From Herbaspirillum frisingense (lineage in GTDB: Bacteria; Pseudomonadota; Gammaproteobacteria; Burkholderiales; Burkholderiaceae_D), in the NCBI GenBank assembly GCA_009914615.1, contig WNDX01000037.1, forward strand, positions 1-32,938: 32,938 nt of DNA. Direction: 5' to 3'. Position 1 is the stretch's first letter; each line of letters begins with the position of its first letter. The translations under genes and the position numbers were made by a program. Below are positions 1 through 8,389 of the stretch, one piece after another. The notes under the pieces are model-generated. The model was given only the letters and a program-made list of their open reading frames with translations, searched no databases and was not told the DNA's origin.

Positions 1-66
1 TGAGTGACCACAATTCATCGTCGACAAGTTCTTTAGGCATCGCATCCCGTCAGGAAAAACAAGACA

Positions 67-97
67 GGAAGTTAACATCAAGTCGGGGAAGTTAACA
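67..97. repeat. Pair of 11-base direct repeats, 20-base period
   Basis: The sequence GGAAGTTAACA occurs at 67-77 and again, identically, at 87-97, so the two copies lie two helical turns apart on the same DNA face. This spacing is typical of regulator-binding half-sites, but the gene they would serve lies left of the window or is not identifiable. A second small element, an inverted repeat with arms at 151-157 and 163-169, follows. The rest of 1-176 shows no credible coding region. Binding function is inferred only. Confidence 0.4.
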
Positions 98-176
98 GCC
101 CCGAAATTTAATTTTGCAACAGCCTCTAAGAGGGCTCCACACAAGCTGACGATGCGCTGACGGCGCATCATCAATG

Positions 177-217
177 AAAAACGGCTGCCGCGATCATCCA
201 CCGCGGCAGCCGTTTTT
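177..217. terminator. Bidirectional intrinsic terminator
   Basis: A perfect 16-base inverted repeat (arms 177-192 and 202-217, 9-base loop) has a GC-rich core and begins with five A and ends with five T, so it can work on both strands. It lies 17 bases past the stop codon of the minus-strand MFS gene and is the natural end of that transcript. Confidence 0.88.
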
Positions 218-233
218 GCGTTGTCGGGCCGGA

Positions 234-1439
234 TTATTTCGCGCCGCGCAATTCGCTCAGGTAGTACAGGAAAGCCACGCAAGGGAAGGCAAAGCCCAGC
301 CAGGTCGCGCCGCTCCAGCCGGCTTGCGCGTAGATCCAGCCGCCCAGACCGGAACCGATGGCGCCGCCGGCGAAGAAGGTCGCCATGAACAAGCCATTGA
401 GGCGGCTGCGGATCTCGCCGCCGAGCGCGTAGATGGCGCGCTGGCTCAGCACCAGGTTGGCCGCCACCGCGAAATCGAGCAGAATCGCCACCAGCAGCAG
501 CGCGGCCAGCGACCATTCGCGCCCGCCCGGCAACAGATGCGGCAGCAGGAAGGACAGCGCGCCGCACGCCAGCGCCGCGCCGGTGGCCGGACGGCTCCAG
601 CCGCGGTCGGCCACGCGCCCGGCGAGCGGGGCCGCGATCACGCCCATCACACCGACGAAGGCAAACAGCGCGATGCCCTTTTGCGAGAGGCCGAACTGCG
701 GGCTCGCCAGCCACAGCGGCGAGGCAGTCCAGAACAGGCTGAAGGAGGCGAACAGCATGGCATGGTAGAAGGCGCGCCGGCGCAGCAGCGGCGTGGTCCT
801 GACCAGCGTCCACATCGATCCCAGCAGCGCCAGGTAGTGCATGCCGGCCGGCGGCCGGCGCGGCGGCAAGTAGCGCCACAACACCGCGATCAGCAGCGCC
901 ACCACCACCGCCGACAGCCCGAAGATGGCATGCCAGCCGAACAGGTCGGCCACCAGGCTGGCCAGCGGGCGCGCCAGCAGGATCCCCAGCAGCAAGCCGC
1001 TCATGACGCTGCCGACCGCACGGCCGCGGGTTTCCGGGCGCGAGAAATGGGCCGCATACGGCACCAGCACCTGGGCGCCGACCGAAGACAGGCCGATCAG
1101 CAGCACCGATGCCAGCAATTGCGTGGCGTTTTCGGCCAGGGCCGCGCCGACCAGGGCGATGCAGGTCAGCACCAGCCCGGTGAGCACCAGCCGGCGGTTT
1201 TCGAACAGGTCGCCCATCGGCACGATGAACAGCAGACCCAGGCCGTAGCCGACCTGGGTCAGCGTGACGATCAGGCCGGCCGCGCCGGGCGAGATGCCGG
1301 TGGCGTGGCTGATCGGGCCGATCAGCGGCTGGGCATAGTAGAGGTTGGCGACGATGATGCCGCAGGCGGCGGCCAGCAACATCACCATCCAGCGGGGAAT
1401 ATCGTCTTGCAGGGTCGTATCGGCCGTGGCGGCTTGCAT
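234..1439 (-). CDS. MFS transporter, drug/metabolite exporter type
   Basis: Codes for a 401-residue inner-membrane protein of the major facilitator superfamily with about twelve hydrophobic segments, the usual length for this family. The first helix holds the segment ANLYYAQPLI, and the loop after helix 2 reads PMGDLFENRR, the family's conserved G-D-R loop motif. The start at 1439 was chosen because similarity begins there and a purine-rich AAGAAAG lies about 10 bases upstream; the open frame runs further up to 1667 but that extension has no family-like sequence. It is most likely a proton-driven exporter of a small molecule; the substrate cannot be read from the sequence. It is a paralogue in type of the MFS protein at 24717-25958, sharing the YYAQPL motif. 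It is transcribed divergently from the LysE-type exporter gene. Confidence 0.88.
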   Translation of the reverse strand: MQAATADTTLQDDIPRWMVMLLAAACGIIVANLYYAQPLIGPISHATGISPGAAGLIVTLTQVGYGLGLLFIVPMGDLFENRRLVLTGLVLTCIALVGAALAENATQLLASVLLIGLSSVGAQVLVPYAAHFSRPETRGRAVGSVMSGLLLGILLARPLASLVADLFGWHAIFGLSAVVVALLIAVLWRYLPPRRPPAGMHYLALLGSMWTLVRTTPLLRRRAFYHAMLFASFSLFWTASPLWLASPQFGLSQKGIALFAFVGVMGVIAAPLAGRVADRGWSRPATGAALACGALSFLLPHLLPGGREWSLAALLLVAILLDFAVAANLVLSQRAIYALGGEIRSRLNGLFMATFFAGGAIGSGLGGWIYAQAGWSGATWLGFAFPCVAFLYYLSELRGAK

Positions 1440-1552
1440 CTTGGCATTCTTTCTTGGCGGTCGGGCAGCCTCGTGGCGGGCCGCGGGAGGCCACTTTAGC
1501 CGAACTCGCCGATTCCTGCCGGGCGCGCCCCGGACGGACGGCCCGGCCACGT

Positions 1553-1558
1553 TACAAT
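1553..1558 (+). promoter_or_regulatory. Candidate -10 element for the LysE-type gene
   Basis: TACAAT lies 30 bases before the start codon in the 148-base divergent gap between the two exporter genes. No good -35 hexamer stands at the right distance, so this is a weak candidate; an activator-dependent promoter would fit. Confidence 0.3.
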
Positions 1559-1587
1559 GCGGATCTCCGAATCCAGTCCCGCCCGCC

Positions 1588-2232
1588 ATGCACGTACTCG
1601 GCATCACCGACTTCGGCCTGTTCTGCCTGGCCGTCTTCCTGCTCAACCTCACGCCCGGCCCGGACACCGCCTATATCATCGGCCGCAGCGTGGCCCAGGG
1701 GCGCGCCGCCGGCGTGGTGTCGGCGCTGGGGATCTCGTTCGGCTGCGTGTTCCATACGCTGGCCTCGGCGTTCGGCCTGTCGGCGCTGCTAGCGGCCTCG
1801 GTCACCGCCTTCATGGCCATCAAGCTGGCCGGCGGTGTATATCTCATCTATCTGGGCGTGAAACTGATCCGCCAGAAGAGCCGCGCCGGCGCCGATGTGG
1901 CCGATGCCGGGCGCCCACCGCCGCTGTCGCTGCCGGCCATCTTCTGGCAGGCGGCGCTGACCAATGTGATGAATCCCAAGGTGATTTTGTTCTTCCTGTC
2001 GTTTTTTCCGCAGTTTGTGGCCCACGACGCGCCGCGCCAGACGCTGGCTTTCCTGGTGCTGGGCGTGGTATTCATCGCCATGTCCACGCTCTGGAACAGT
2101 TTTACCGCGCTGGCGGCTGGTACACTGGCGGCCCGCGCCGGTCGCAAGCCGCAGTTGAAACGATGGGCCGAACGCATCGTCGGCGGCGCTTTCGTGGCGC
2201 TCGGCCTGCGCCTCGCTCTCAGCAAGAATTGA
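1588..2232 (+). CDS. LysE/RhtB family amino-acid exporter
   Basis: Encodes a 214-residue membrane protein with about six hydrophobic segments, the normal size of the LysE/RhtB family, which exports amino acids and related metabolites (lysine, homoserine, threonine) across the inner membrane. The family signature near the N-terminus, NLTPGPDTAYIIGRS, is clear, and the central part carries NPKVILFFLSFFPQF, also characteristic of the family. The ATG at 1588 is chosen because the family homology starts there; there is no good Shine-Dalgarno sequence. The upstream open frame to 1345 overlaps the opposite-strand MFS gene and is a shadow. The stop codon is followed after one base by the GTG start of rsmB, so the two are probably co-transcribed. 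The exact substrate is not known. Confidence 0.9.
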   Translation: MHVLGITDFGLFCLAVFLLNLTPGPDTAYIIGRSVAQGRAAGVVSALGISFGCVFHTLASAFGLSALLAASVTAFMAIKLAGGVYLIYLGVKLIRQKSRAGADVADAGRPPPLSLPAIFWQAALTNVMNPKVILFFLSFFPQFVAHDAPRQTLAFLVLGVVFIAMSTLWNSFTALAAGTLAARAGRKPQLKRWAERIVGGAFVALGLRLALSKN

Positions 2233-2233
2233 C

Positions 2234-3565
2234 GTGATCCAGATTTCCCTTATTTCTCCCTCGGCCAAGGCCGATTCGCTGGCCTACCAACTGGCCTATG
2301 CCGCCCAGGCGGTGACCGCCGTGCGCGCCGGCAGCGCCCTGCCGCAGGCGCTGTCCCAGATCTTCGCCCGTACCGATGCGCCGCCGCCTGCCCGCGGCGC
2401 CATCCAGGACCTCAGCTACCGCACCATGCGGCGCCTCGGCCTGGCCGATGCCCTGCTGGCGCTGCTGGCCAACAAGCCGCCTCAGCCCGAGGTCTTGCAC
2501 GGCCTGCTGGCGTGCGCCCTGGCGCTGCTGGCGGACGAAGAAGAGGCCGGCTACGACAGCTTCACCGTGGTCGATCAGGCGGTCGAGGCGGCCGCCCTGA
2601 GCCCGGACATGAGTTTCGCCAAGGGCGTGGTCAACGCCATCCTGCGCCGCTTCCTGCGCGAACGCGCGACGCTGATGCCGCAGGCCACCAAGACCCCGCC
2701 CGGCACCTGGAATTACCCGACCTGGTGGATCGACCGCCTGAAGGCCGCCTATCCCGAGGATTGGCAGCGCATCCTGCACGCCGGCAACCAGGCGCCGCCG
2801 CTGACGCTGCGCGTGAACCGCCGTCAAGCCACGGTTGAACAATATCTCGCCACCCTCGCCGCGGCCGGCATGGCGGGCCGCCAGGTCGGCCCATACGCGG
2901 TGCGCCTGGCCAAGGCCGTGCCGGTGCAGCAGATCCCCGGTTTCGCCGCGGGCATGGTCTCGGTGCAGGACGCCGCCGCCCAACTGGCCGCGCCGCTGCT
3001 GGACGTGGCCGACGGCATGCGGGTGCTGGACGCCTGCGCCGCGCCCGGCGGCAAGACCGGCCACCTGCTGGAACTGGCCGATCTCGACCTGCTGGCGCTG
3101 GACCACGATCCGCGCCGCCTGGGCCGCATCGATGACAACCTGCAACGCCTGAACCTGCAGGCCCGCCTGACGGCCGGCGACGCCCGCCAGGGCGCCGGCA
3201 GCGGCGGCTGGTGGGACGGCCAGGGCTTCGATCGCATCCTGGCCGACGTGCCTTGTACCGCCTCGGGCATCGTGCGCCGCCATCCGGACATCCGCTGGCT
3301 GCGGCGCAAGACCGACACCGCGCAGCTTGCAACACTTTCTGCGCAAATTTTGGACAACCTTTGGCAGATGCTGCGGCCGGATGGTAAATTGCTGCTCGTA
3401 ACCTGCTCGCTGTGGCCTCAGGAATCGGAACAGCAAGCAACCGCCTTCGCGCAAAAAAATAACGCCATACGACTGCCAGCTCCAGGTCAACTGTTGCCGA
3501 CTGCCAGCGCAGAAACCGACCATGATGGCCTGTTTTACGCGCTGTTCCAAAAAACTGGTGCATGA
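2234..3565 (+). CDS. rsmB: 16S rRNA (cytosine-C5)-methyltransferase RsmB
   Basis: A 443-residue protein of the RsmB (Sun/Fmu) family, which uses S-adenosylmethionine to methylate C967 (E. coli numbering) of 16S rRNA. The N-terminal part (about 15-145) resembles the NusB-like RNA-binding domain, followed by the methyltransferase domain. Seen directly: motif I DACAAPGGKTG at 266-276, DVPCTASG with Cys341, and the catalytic motif TCSLWPQE with Cys391; both cysteines of this methyltransferase class are present. The start is GTG at 2234, one base after the preceding stop. Its TGA overlaps the ATG of the next gene in an ATGA arrangement, which points to translational coupling. Length fits the family. 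Confidence 0.95.
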   Translation: MIQISLISPSAKADSLAYQLAYAAQAVTAVRAGSALPQALSQIFARTDAPPPARGAIQDLSYRTMRRLGLADALLALLANKPPQPEVLHGLLACALALLADEEEAGYDSFTVVDQAVEAAALSPDMSFAKGVVNAILRRFLRERATLMPQATKTPPGTWNYPTWWIDRLKAAYPEDWQRILHAGNQAPPLTLRVNRRQATVEQYLATLAAAGMAGRQVGPYAVRLAKAVPVQQIPGFAAGMVSVQDAAAQLAAPLLDVADGMRVLDACAAPGGKTGHLLELADLDLLALDHDPRRLGRIDDNLQRLNLQARLTAGDARQGAGSGGWWDGQGFDRILADVPCTASGIVRRHPDIRWLRRKTDTAQLATLSAQILDNLWQMLRPDGKLLLVTCSLWPQESEQQATAFAQKNNAIRLPAPGQLLPTASAETDHDGLFYALFQKTGA

Positions 3566-4209
3566 ATTTGACGCAATCGGCCTTCTTCCCTCCCCGCTCG
3601 CATTCCGGTCCGCCGTCGGTCCAAGGCCGCGCTCATCCGCTGTTCGCAGGCTTGCTGTACTGGCTGCGCCAGGGCCTGCTGGCGCTGCTGCTGGTGTGCG
3701 CCGGGGCGCCGGCCCAGGCGGCCGAGATCACCATTTCCCAGGCATCGATCGAACCCAGCGACGAGGGCTACCGGCTGTCCCTGGCGTATGCCTTCGAGCT
3801 CAACCGCGGGCTGGAGGACGCCCTCACGCGCGGCGTGCCGCTGTATTTCACCACCGAAGTCCAGCTCACCCGGCGCCGCTGGTACTGGTTCGACGAGACC
3901 AGCGTGTCGGCCTCGCGCACGGTGCGCATCTCGTATAACGTGCTGACCCGCCAGTATCACACCGCCATCAGCGGCCAACTCCAGCAAAGCTTCAGCAACC
4001 TGGAGGATGCGATGGCGCTCATCCGCCGCCCGCCGCGCTGGATCATCGCCGACAACAACACCCTCAAATCCGGCGACACCTATAGCGTGGGCGTGCGCAT
4101 GCGGCTGGACGTGGCACAGTTGCCCAAGCCCTTCCAGGTCAATGCGCTCAACAACAGCGACTGGCGCCTGTCGTCGGACTGGATAGAATTCACCTACAAA
4201 CCCGAATGA
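3562..4209 (+). CDS. DUF4390 family exported or membrane-anchored protein
   Basis: A 215-residue protein of the DUF4390 type, found in beta- and gammaproteobacteria next to rsmB and ntrY. Residues 1-34 are a basic, proline-rich leader, 35-50 a hydrophobic stretch ending in APAQAAE, compatible with a long signal peptide or membrane anchor. The remainder (about 54-215) is a predicted beta-rich periplasmic domain. Its role is unknown. It starts inside the rsmB stop codon (ATGA) and ends in another ATGA overlap with the kinase gene, so all three are translated as a coupled set. This placement, not any motif, suggests it could influence or be sensed by the NtrY-type kinase; that is inference. Confidence 0.85.
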   Translation: MNLTQSAFFPPRSHSGPPSVQGRAHPLFAGLLYWLRQGLLALLLVCAGAPAQAAEITISQASIEPSDEGYRLSLAYAFELNRGLEDALTRGVPLYFTTEVQLTRRRWYWFDETSVSASRTVRISYNVLTRQYHTAISGQLQQSFSNLEDAMALIRRPPRWIIADNNTLKSGDTYSVGVRMRLDVAQLPKPFQVNALNNSDWRLSSDWIEFTYKPE

Positions 4210-6494
4210 GCCGCACCTTACGCTATCTGCTGGTGGTCGGCGGGGGCGTCATCAGCATCCTGCTGTTCCTGCTGGCATCGGCCTCCGAAAACTCCGCCCT
4301 GTTCGAGCAGCACTATCCGTGGCTGCTCTTCCTCAACGGCCTGGCCGCGATCTCGCTGCTGGGCCTGGTGCTGCTGCTGCTGACCCGTCTTTACAAGCGC
4401 TACCGGCGCGGCAAGTTCGGCTCCAAGCTGCTGGCGCGGCTGGTGCTGATGTTCGCGCTGGTGGGCATCGTGCCGGGGGCGGTGATCTACCTGATGTCGG
4501 TGCAGTTCGTGTCGCGCTCGATCGAATCCTGGTTCGACGTGCGCATGGAGGCGGCGCTGGAGTCCGGCCTGAACCTGGGCCGCAACGCGCTGGATTCCTC
4601 GCTGTCCGATCTCGGCGCGCGGGCCCGCAGCATGGCCCAGGAATTGTCGGACATGAGCGATTCCGAGCAGGTGACCTACCTCTCGCGCCAACGCGACCAG
4701 AACATGGAAATCACCATCGTCAACGGCAATGGCCAGGTGATGACCACGGTGGGCGGCGCGATCGGCTCGCTCACGCCGGTGCTGCCCAACGCCCAGGCCT
4801 TGCGTCAGGCGCGGGTATCGCGCTCGTTCTCGGCGGTGGAAAGCGACGACTCGCGCCCGGCGGGCGGCGAGTCGGATTCCGACGCCAACCTGCGGCTGCA
4901 CGTGGTGGTGGTGATCCCGGCCCCCAGCCGCGGCCTGTCCTTGCAGAACGACACGCGCTACCTGCAGATCCTGCAGCCGGTGCCGGACTACCTCGCCACC
5001 AACGCCGAGACCCTGCGCCTGGCCTATAGCGAATACCAGCAGCGCTCGGTGTCGCGCTCGGGCCTGCGCAAGATCTACCTGGTGACGCTGACGCTGACGC
5101 TGCTGCTGGCCATCTTCGCCGCCATCGCCAGCGCCTTCCTGATCGCCAGCGACCTGGCCAAGCCGCTGCTGCTGCTGGCCGAGGGCACCAAGGCGGTGGC
5201 AGAGGGCAACCTGTCGCCGCGGCCTATCGTCAGCACCTCCGATGAGCTGGGGACGCTGACGCAGTCGTTCAACACCATGACGCGCCAACTGCTGGAAGCC
5301 CGCACCTCGGTGGAACGCAACCGCGCCGAGCTGGAAAACGCCAAGGCCTACCTGGAATCGGTGCTGGCCAACATGTCGGCCGGGGTGATGGTGCTGGACG
5401 GCGAATTCAACATCGTCAGCGCCAACGACTCGGTGCGGCGCATCCTGGGCTACGACTTCGCGGCCGACATCGGCACCCCGCTGCAGACCATCGAGAGCCA
5501 GGCGCTGTTCGCCCAGGCCATCATCCGCGCCTTCTCCGAGCAATTGGCCCAGCAAAGCAGCCAGGCGCCGCAAGACGGCCTGCATTGGCAGCGCCAGATC
5601 GAACTGTCGCGCCAGCCGGGCGCGGCATTCGATGCCGACGATGAGCAGGCCGGCAGCGGCAAGCCGGATCACGACAAGCTGACCCTGTTCGCACGCGGCT
5701 CGCACCTGCCGGTGGAAAACGGCGTGGGCTACGTGGTGGTGTTCGACGACATCAGCAACGTGATCTCGGCCCAGCGCTCGATCGCCTGGGGCGAGGTGGC
5801 GCGCCGCCTGGCACACGAGATCAAGAACCCGCTCACGCCCATCCAGCTCTCCGCCGAGCGCCTGCAGCACCGCCTGTCGGACAAGCTGATGCCGGCCGAC
5901 GCCGCCATCCTGGACAAGAGCACCACCACCATCGTCAACCAGGTCACGGCCATGAAGCGCATGGTGGACGACTTCCGCGACTACGCCAAGACGCCGCCCG
6001 CCAAGCCGGTGGCGCTGGATCTGAACGCCCTGATCGAGGAAATCCTCAACCTCTACCTGGCCGGCGACGGGCGCGACGTGATCCAGCCGCGGCTGGGGCC
6101 GGGCATGCCCATGGTCATGGGCGACGCCACCCAGATGCGCCAGGTCATCCACAACCTGCTGCAAAACGCCCAGGACGCGGTCGGCGACGAAGGCCAGGAA
6201 GCGCCCCGCATCGACGTGCTCACCGAACAGATCGAGATCGCCGGCGCCGACGGCGCGCGCCAGCCGGCGGTGCGGCTGTCCATCATGGACAATGGCCCGG
6301 GCTTCTCGCCCAAGATCCTGGCCCGCGCCTTCGAACCCTACGTCACGTCCAAGGCGCGCGGCACCGGTCTGGGACTGGCGATGGTCAAGAAAATCGTCGA
6401 GGAACACGGCGGCCGGATAGATATCCAGAACCGCACCGACGGCAGAGGCGCAAAAATAGTAATTTTGCTGGTAAAGTTAGCACCTATTGAATAA
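4206..6494 (+). CDS. ntrY: NtrY-type membrane sensor histidine kinase
   Basis: A 762-residue membrane histidine kinase in the architecture of NtrY. Transmembrane segments lie near 7-25, 38-60, 76-98 and 289-314; an extracytoplasmic sensor region occupies about 100-288. A HAMP linker follows (about 315-368), then a PAS domain (about 378-520), the dimerisation/phosphoacceptor helix with LAHEIKNPLTP (His537), and the ATPase domain with N box HNLLQNAQDA, G1 DNGPGF (695-700) and G2 GTGLGLAM (719-726). NtrY kinases phosphorylate NtrX and are linked to nitrogen and redox responses in other bacteria. The start overlaps the stop of the DUF4390 gene. The partner regulator follows after 130 bases. All catalytic motifs are intact. 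Confidence 0.93.
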   Translation: MSRTLRYLLVVGGGVISILLFLLASASENSALFEQHYPWLLFLNGLAAISLLGLVLLLLTRLYKRYRRGKFGSKLLARLVLMFALVGIVPGAVIYLMSVQFVSRSIESWFDVRMEAALESGLNLGRNALDSSLSDLGARARSMAQELSDMSDSEQVTYLSRQRDQNMEITIVNGNGQVMTTVGGAIGSLTPVLPNAQALRQARVSRSFSAVESDDSRPAGGESDSDANLRLHVVVVIPAPSRGLSLQNDTRYLQILQPVPDYLATNAETLRLAYSEYQQRSVSRSGLRKIYLVTLTLTLLLAIFAAIASAFLIASDLAKPLLLLAEGTKAVAEGNLSPRPIVSTSDELGTLTQSFNTMTRQLLEARTSVERNRAELENAKAYLESVLANMSAGVMVLDGEFNIVSANDSVRRILGYDFAADIGTPLQTIESQALFAQAIIRAFSEQLAQQSSQAPQDGLHWQRQIELSRQPGAAFDADDEQAGSGKPDHDKLTLFARGSHLPVENGVGYVVVFDDISNVISAQRSIAWGEVARRLAHEIKNPLTPIQLSAERLQHRLSDKLMPADAAILDKSTTTIVNQVTAMKRMVDDFRDYAKTPPAKPVALDLNALIEEILNLYLAGDGRDVIQPRLGPGMPMVMGDATQMRQVIHNLLQNAQDAVGDEGQEAPRIDVLTEQIEIAGADGARQPAVRLSIMDNGPGFSPKILARAFEPYVTSKARGTGLGLAMVKKIVEEHGGRIDIQNRTDGRGAKIVILLVKLAPIE

Positions 6495-6624
6495 GGCTCA
6501 AGATTCGAAGGTAGTACCCCGGGGGGAATCGGCAGTTCATCGAGGTCCGCTCGCGATGCTGGAGCGCCGGCCCGGAACAAGATCGAAAACTTGGACAATG
6601 AACTAGCAGCGAGGAAAGCAGCAC

Positions 6625-7374
6625 ATGGCTAACATCCTGGTCGTCGATGACGAAATGGGTATCCGCGAATTGCTCTCAGAGATTCTGGGCGATGAGGGGC
6701 ATGTCGTGACCACTGCGGAAAACGCGCAGCAGGCGCGCGAGCTTCGCCAGGCCAGCGTGCCCGATCTCGTGCTGCTGGATATCTGGATGCCCGACACCGA
6801 TGGCGTCACCCTGCTCAAGGAATGGCAGCGCGACGGCCTGTTGACGATGCCGGTGATCATGATGTCCGGCCACGCCACCATCGACACCGCCGTCGAAGCG
6901 ACCCGCATCGGCGCGCTCAACTTCCTGGAAAAACCGATCGCGCTGCAAAAGCTGCTCAAGGCCGTGCAGCAGGGCCTGTCACACAGCCGCGAACCGGTGC
7001 GCCCGGCCAGCTACCGCCCGGCCGCGGTGGCCACCGTCGCCAACGGCGCAACCGAAGGCCTGCACGTCCCGGAACACGCCGCGCCGATCGCCAGCTACGC
7101 CCCGGCCCTGGGCGGCGACGCCCTGCACCACGGCACGCCGGCGGCCGCGCCCTACGGCCAGGTGGCCGACAACGCCGCCAACATCTCCTTCGACCTGCCG
7201 CTGCGCGAAGCGCGCGACGCCTTCGAGCGCGCCTATTTCGAATACCACCTGGTGCGCGAAAACGGCAGCATGACGCGCGTGGCCGAACGTACCGGCCTGG
7301 AGCGCACCCACCTCTACCGCAAGCTCAAGCAGCTGGGCGTGGAACCGGGCAAGCTGGCGAAGAAAAATCACTGA
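6625..7374 (+). CDS. ntrX: NtrX-type response regulator lacking the AAA+ domain
   Basis: A 249-residue response regulator. The receiver domain (3-118) has the acidic pair D8/D9, phosphoacceptor D52 in LLDIWMPDTDG, Ser81 and Lys103. An alanine/proline-rich linker (about 120-188) leads to a Fis-type helix-turn-helix (about 195-240) with RVAERTGLERTHLYRKLKQ. Full-length NtrX proteins are about 450 residues and carry a sigma-54 AAA+ ATPase between these parts; here no Walker A, GAFTGA or Walker B sequence is seen, and the frame is uninterrupted, so this is a compact form rather than a broken gene. Without the ATPase it cannot remodel sigma-54 polymerase itself. A GAGGAAAG ribosome site precedes the ATG. 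It is paired with the upstream kinase by position. Confidence 0.9.
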   Translation: MANILVVDDEMGIRELLSEILGDEGHVVTTAENAQQARELRQASVPDLVLLDIWMPDTDGVTLLKEWQRDGLLTMPVIMMSGHATIDTAVEATRIGALNFLEKPIALQKLLKAVQQGLSHSREPVRPASYRPAAVATVANGATEGLHVPEHAAPIASYAPALGGDALHHGTPAAAPYGQVADNAANISFDLPLREARDAFERAYFEYHLVRENGSMTRVAERTGLERTHLYRKLKQLGVEPGKLAKKNH

Positions 7375-7380
7375 TCCTTC

Positions 7381-7446
7381 GATGTGCCGTGGGGCGCACG
7401 GCACATCGGCAGCAAGACAAAACGGGACCGCAATGCGGTCCCGTTT
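7381..7446 (+). terminator. Double hairpin, terminator after ntrX
   Basis: Two perfect hairpins follow the ntrX stop codon. The first has 11-base arms (7381-7391 and 7397-7407). The second has 12-base arms (7420-7431 and 7435-7446) starting with AAA and ending in TTT followed by GCGTTT. The second is the better terminator; the first may protect the transcript end. Confidence 0.75.
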
Positions 7447-8044
7447 GCGTTTCCGGCGATCTTTACATCTTCCCATGCCTTCCCGATGTTCCATGGCGGA
7501 GGTCAGAATTTTCCTGATTTTCTTTTTCCCGGCGTGGTTGCATCCTGAAGGCAAGTGAAGGGCAGACGAAGGCTGATTGCCGCAAAGCCATAGATCTGGG
7601 CTGTGGATAAGGTCACTCGTAGATTTACGGTATGGCGCGCCAGCACGGCATTGCGCGATGCGGGTCGTCGGCGCAAAACGCCGTGGCCACGCCGATGCAG
7701 CGATGTTTTGCCGGAGTGCAAATAGCTTGGCGTCTTGCCAAGGCCGGCAGTGTGCAGCAATGGGGATGAACTTCCTCGTGATGCTTTCATCTACTTTTGG
7801 AAGCCGACGGTGAACGCTGTGGCAAGCAGGGATAAAAGTGCAGGCGGAGTGCAAAAGTTTTCAGGCTCCGCTGCCGTAACCAGACTCAGGAGCACGCGCA
7901 GCAAAGCTGCTCCGCGAGGGTGCTGTAACGAGGTAGCAGAAATGCATCATGGGGCGCGCAGGACGGCATTGGCCGTGGCCCTTGAAATTCCCGGTGAAGA
8001 CGCCACTTCCTTTTCGAAGCAGTATTCCAGCATAAGGAGTCACT
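7447..8044. other. 600-base gap without a recognisable gene
   Basis: No open frame here has recognisable family sequence or a good start signal; the longest candidates (minus 7503-7790 and 6979-7854) have mixed composition and no ribosome-binding site. The stretch is visibly less GC-rich than the flanking genes. It holds an inverted repeat with arms 7889-7894 and 7908-7913 around an inner GCAGC-AAA-GCTGC. It ends in a clear AAGGAG ribosome site for the next gene. It could carry a long leader or a small RNA, but nothing establishes either. Confidence 0.5.
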
Positions 8045-8302
8045 ATGAACCTGATCTACAACAGTGAACAGTACAGCGTCGTCGAATTCGGTGCCGACAC
8101 CGACCACGAAGCCTTGCGCTTCGGCGGCTATGAAATCATGGACAAGTCGGGCCAGCGGGAAATCTACATCGACGGCCCCGCCGCCGAACTGTTCCGCAAG
8201 GATGTACAGAAACTGATCGCCAGTGAGCCGACGATGGAGGACATTGACACCTTCCTGAGCCGCTACGACGTGCTGATGCGCCATCCGATGACGCTGCACT
8301 GA
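8045..8302 (+). CDS. DUF3567 family small protein
   Basis: An 85-residue soluble protein resembling the DUF3567 family, which occurs as a short single-domain protein in betaproteobacteria and has no assigned function. It starts MNLIYNSEQYSVVEF and contains the acidic, strongly conserved-looking segment GGYEIMDKSGQREIYIDGP in the middle. There is no signal peptide, membrane helix or metal-binding motif. The start is fixed by an AAGGAG site six bases before the ATG. It stands alone between the long upstream gap and a strong terminator, so it is probably transcribed singly. Confidence 0.85.
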   Translation: MNLIYNSEQYSVVEFGADTDHEALRFGGYEIMDKSGQREIYIDGPAAELFRKDVQKLIASEPTMEDIDTFLSRYDVLMRHPMTLH

Positions 8303-8327
8303 GGCATCTCGCCCAAGGCAGGCAATA

Positions 8328-8354
8328 CGCCGCGCGCAGCGCGGCGTTTTTTTT
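8328..8354 (+). terminator. Intrinsic terminator after the DUF3567 gene
   Basis: Perfect 8-base GC stem (8328-8335 with 8339-8346, loop GCA) followed by eight T residues: a textbook terminator 25 bases after the stop codon. Confidence 0.93.
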
Positions 8355-8389
8355 GCCCGGCGTTTTACCTTAAGATTGCGCTTTCGCGT

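Noticed and set aside
4218-6407. A 729-codon open frame on the minus strand opposite ntrY
   Set aside because: Antisense shadow of an unmistakable histidine kinase; low-complexity Arg/Gln/His/Gly product without motifs.
6625-7374. NtrX as a frameshifted or deleted pseudogene
   Set aside because: The frame is continuous from receiver to DNA-binding domain, catalytic residues are intact and no AAA+ remnant is found in another frame, so a compact functional regulator is more likely.
7503-7790. A 95-codon minus-strand frame in the gap before the DUF3567 gene
   Set aside because: No ribosome site, no recognisable sequence, composition unlike the neighbouring genes.
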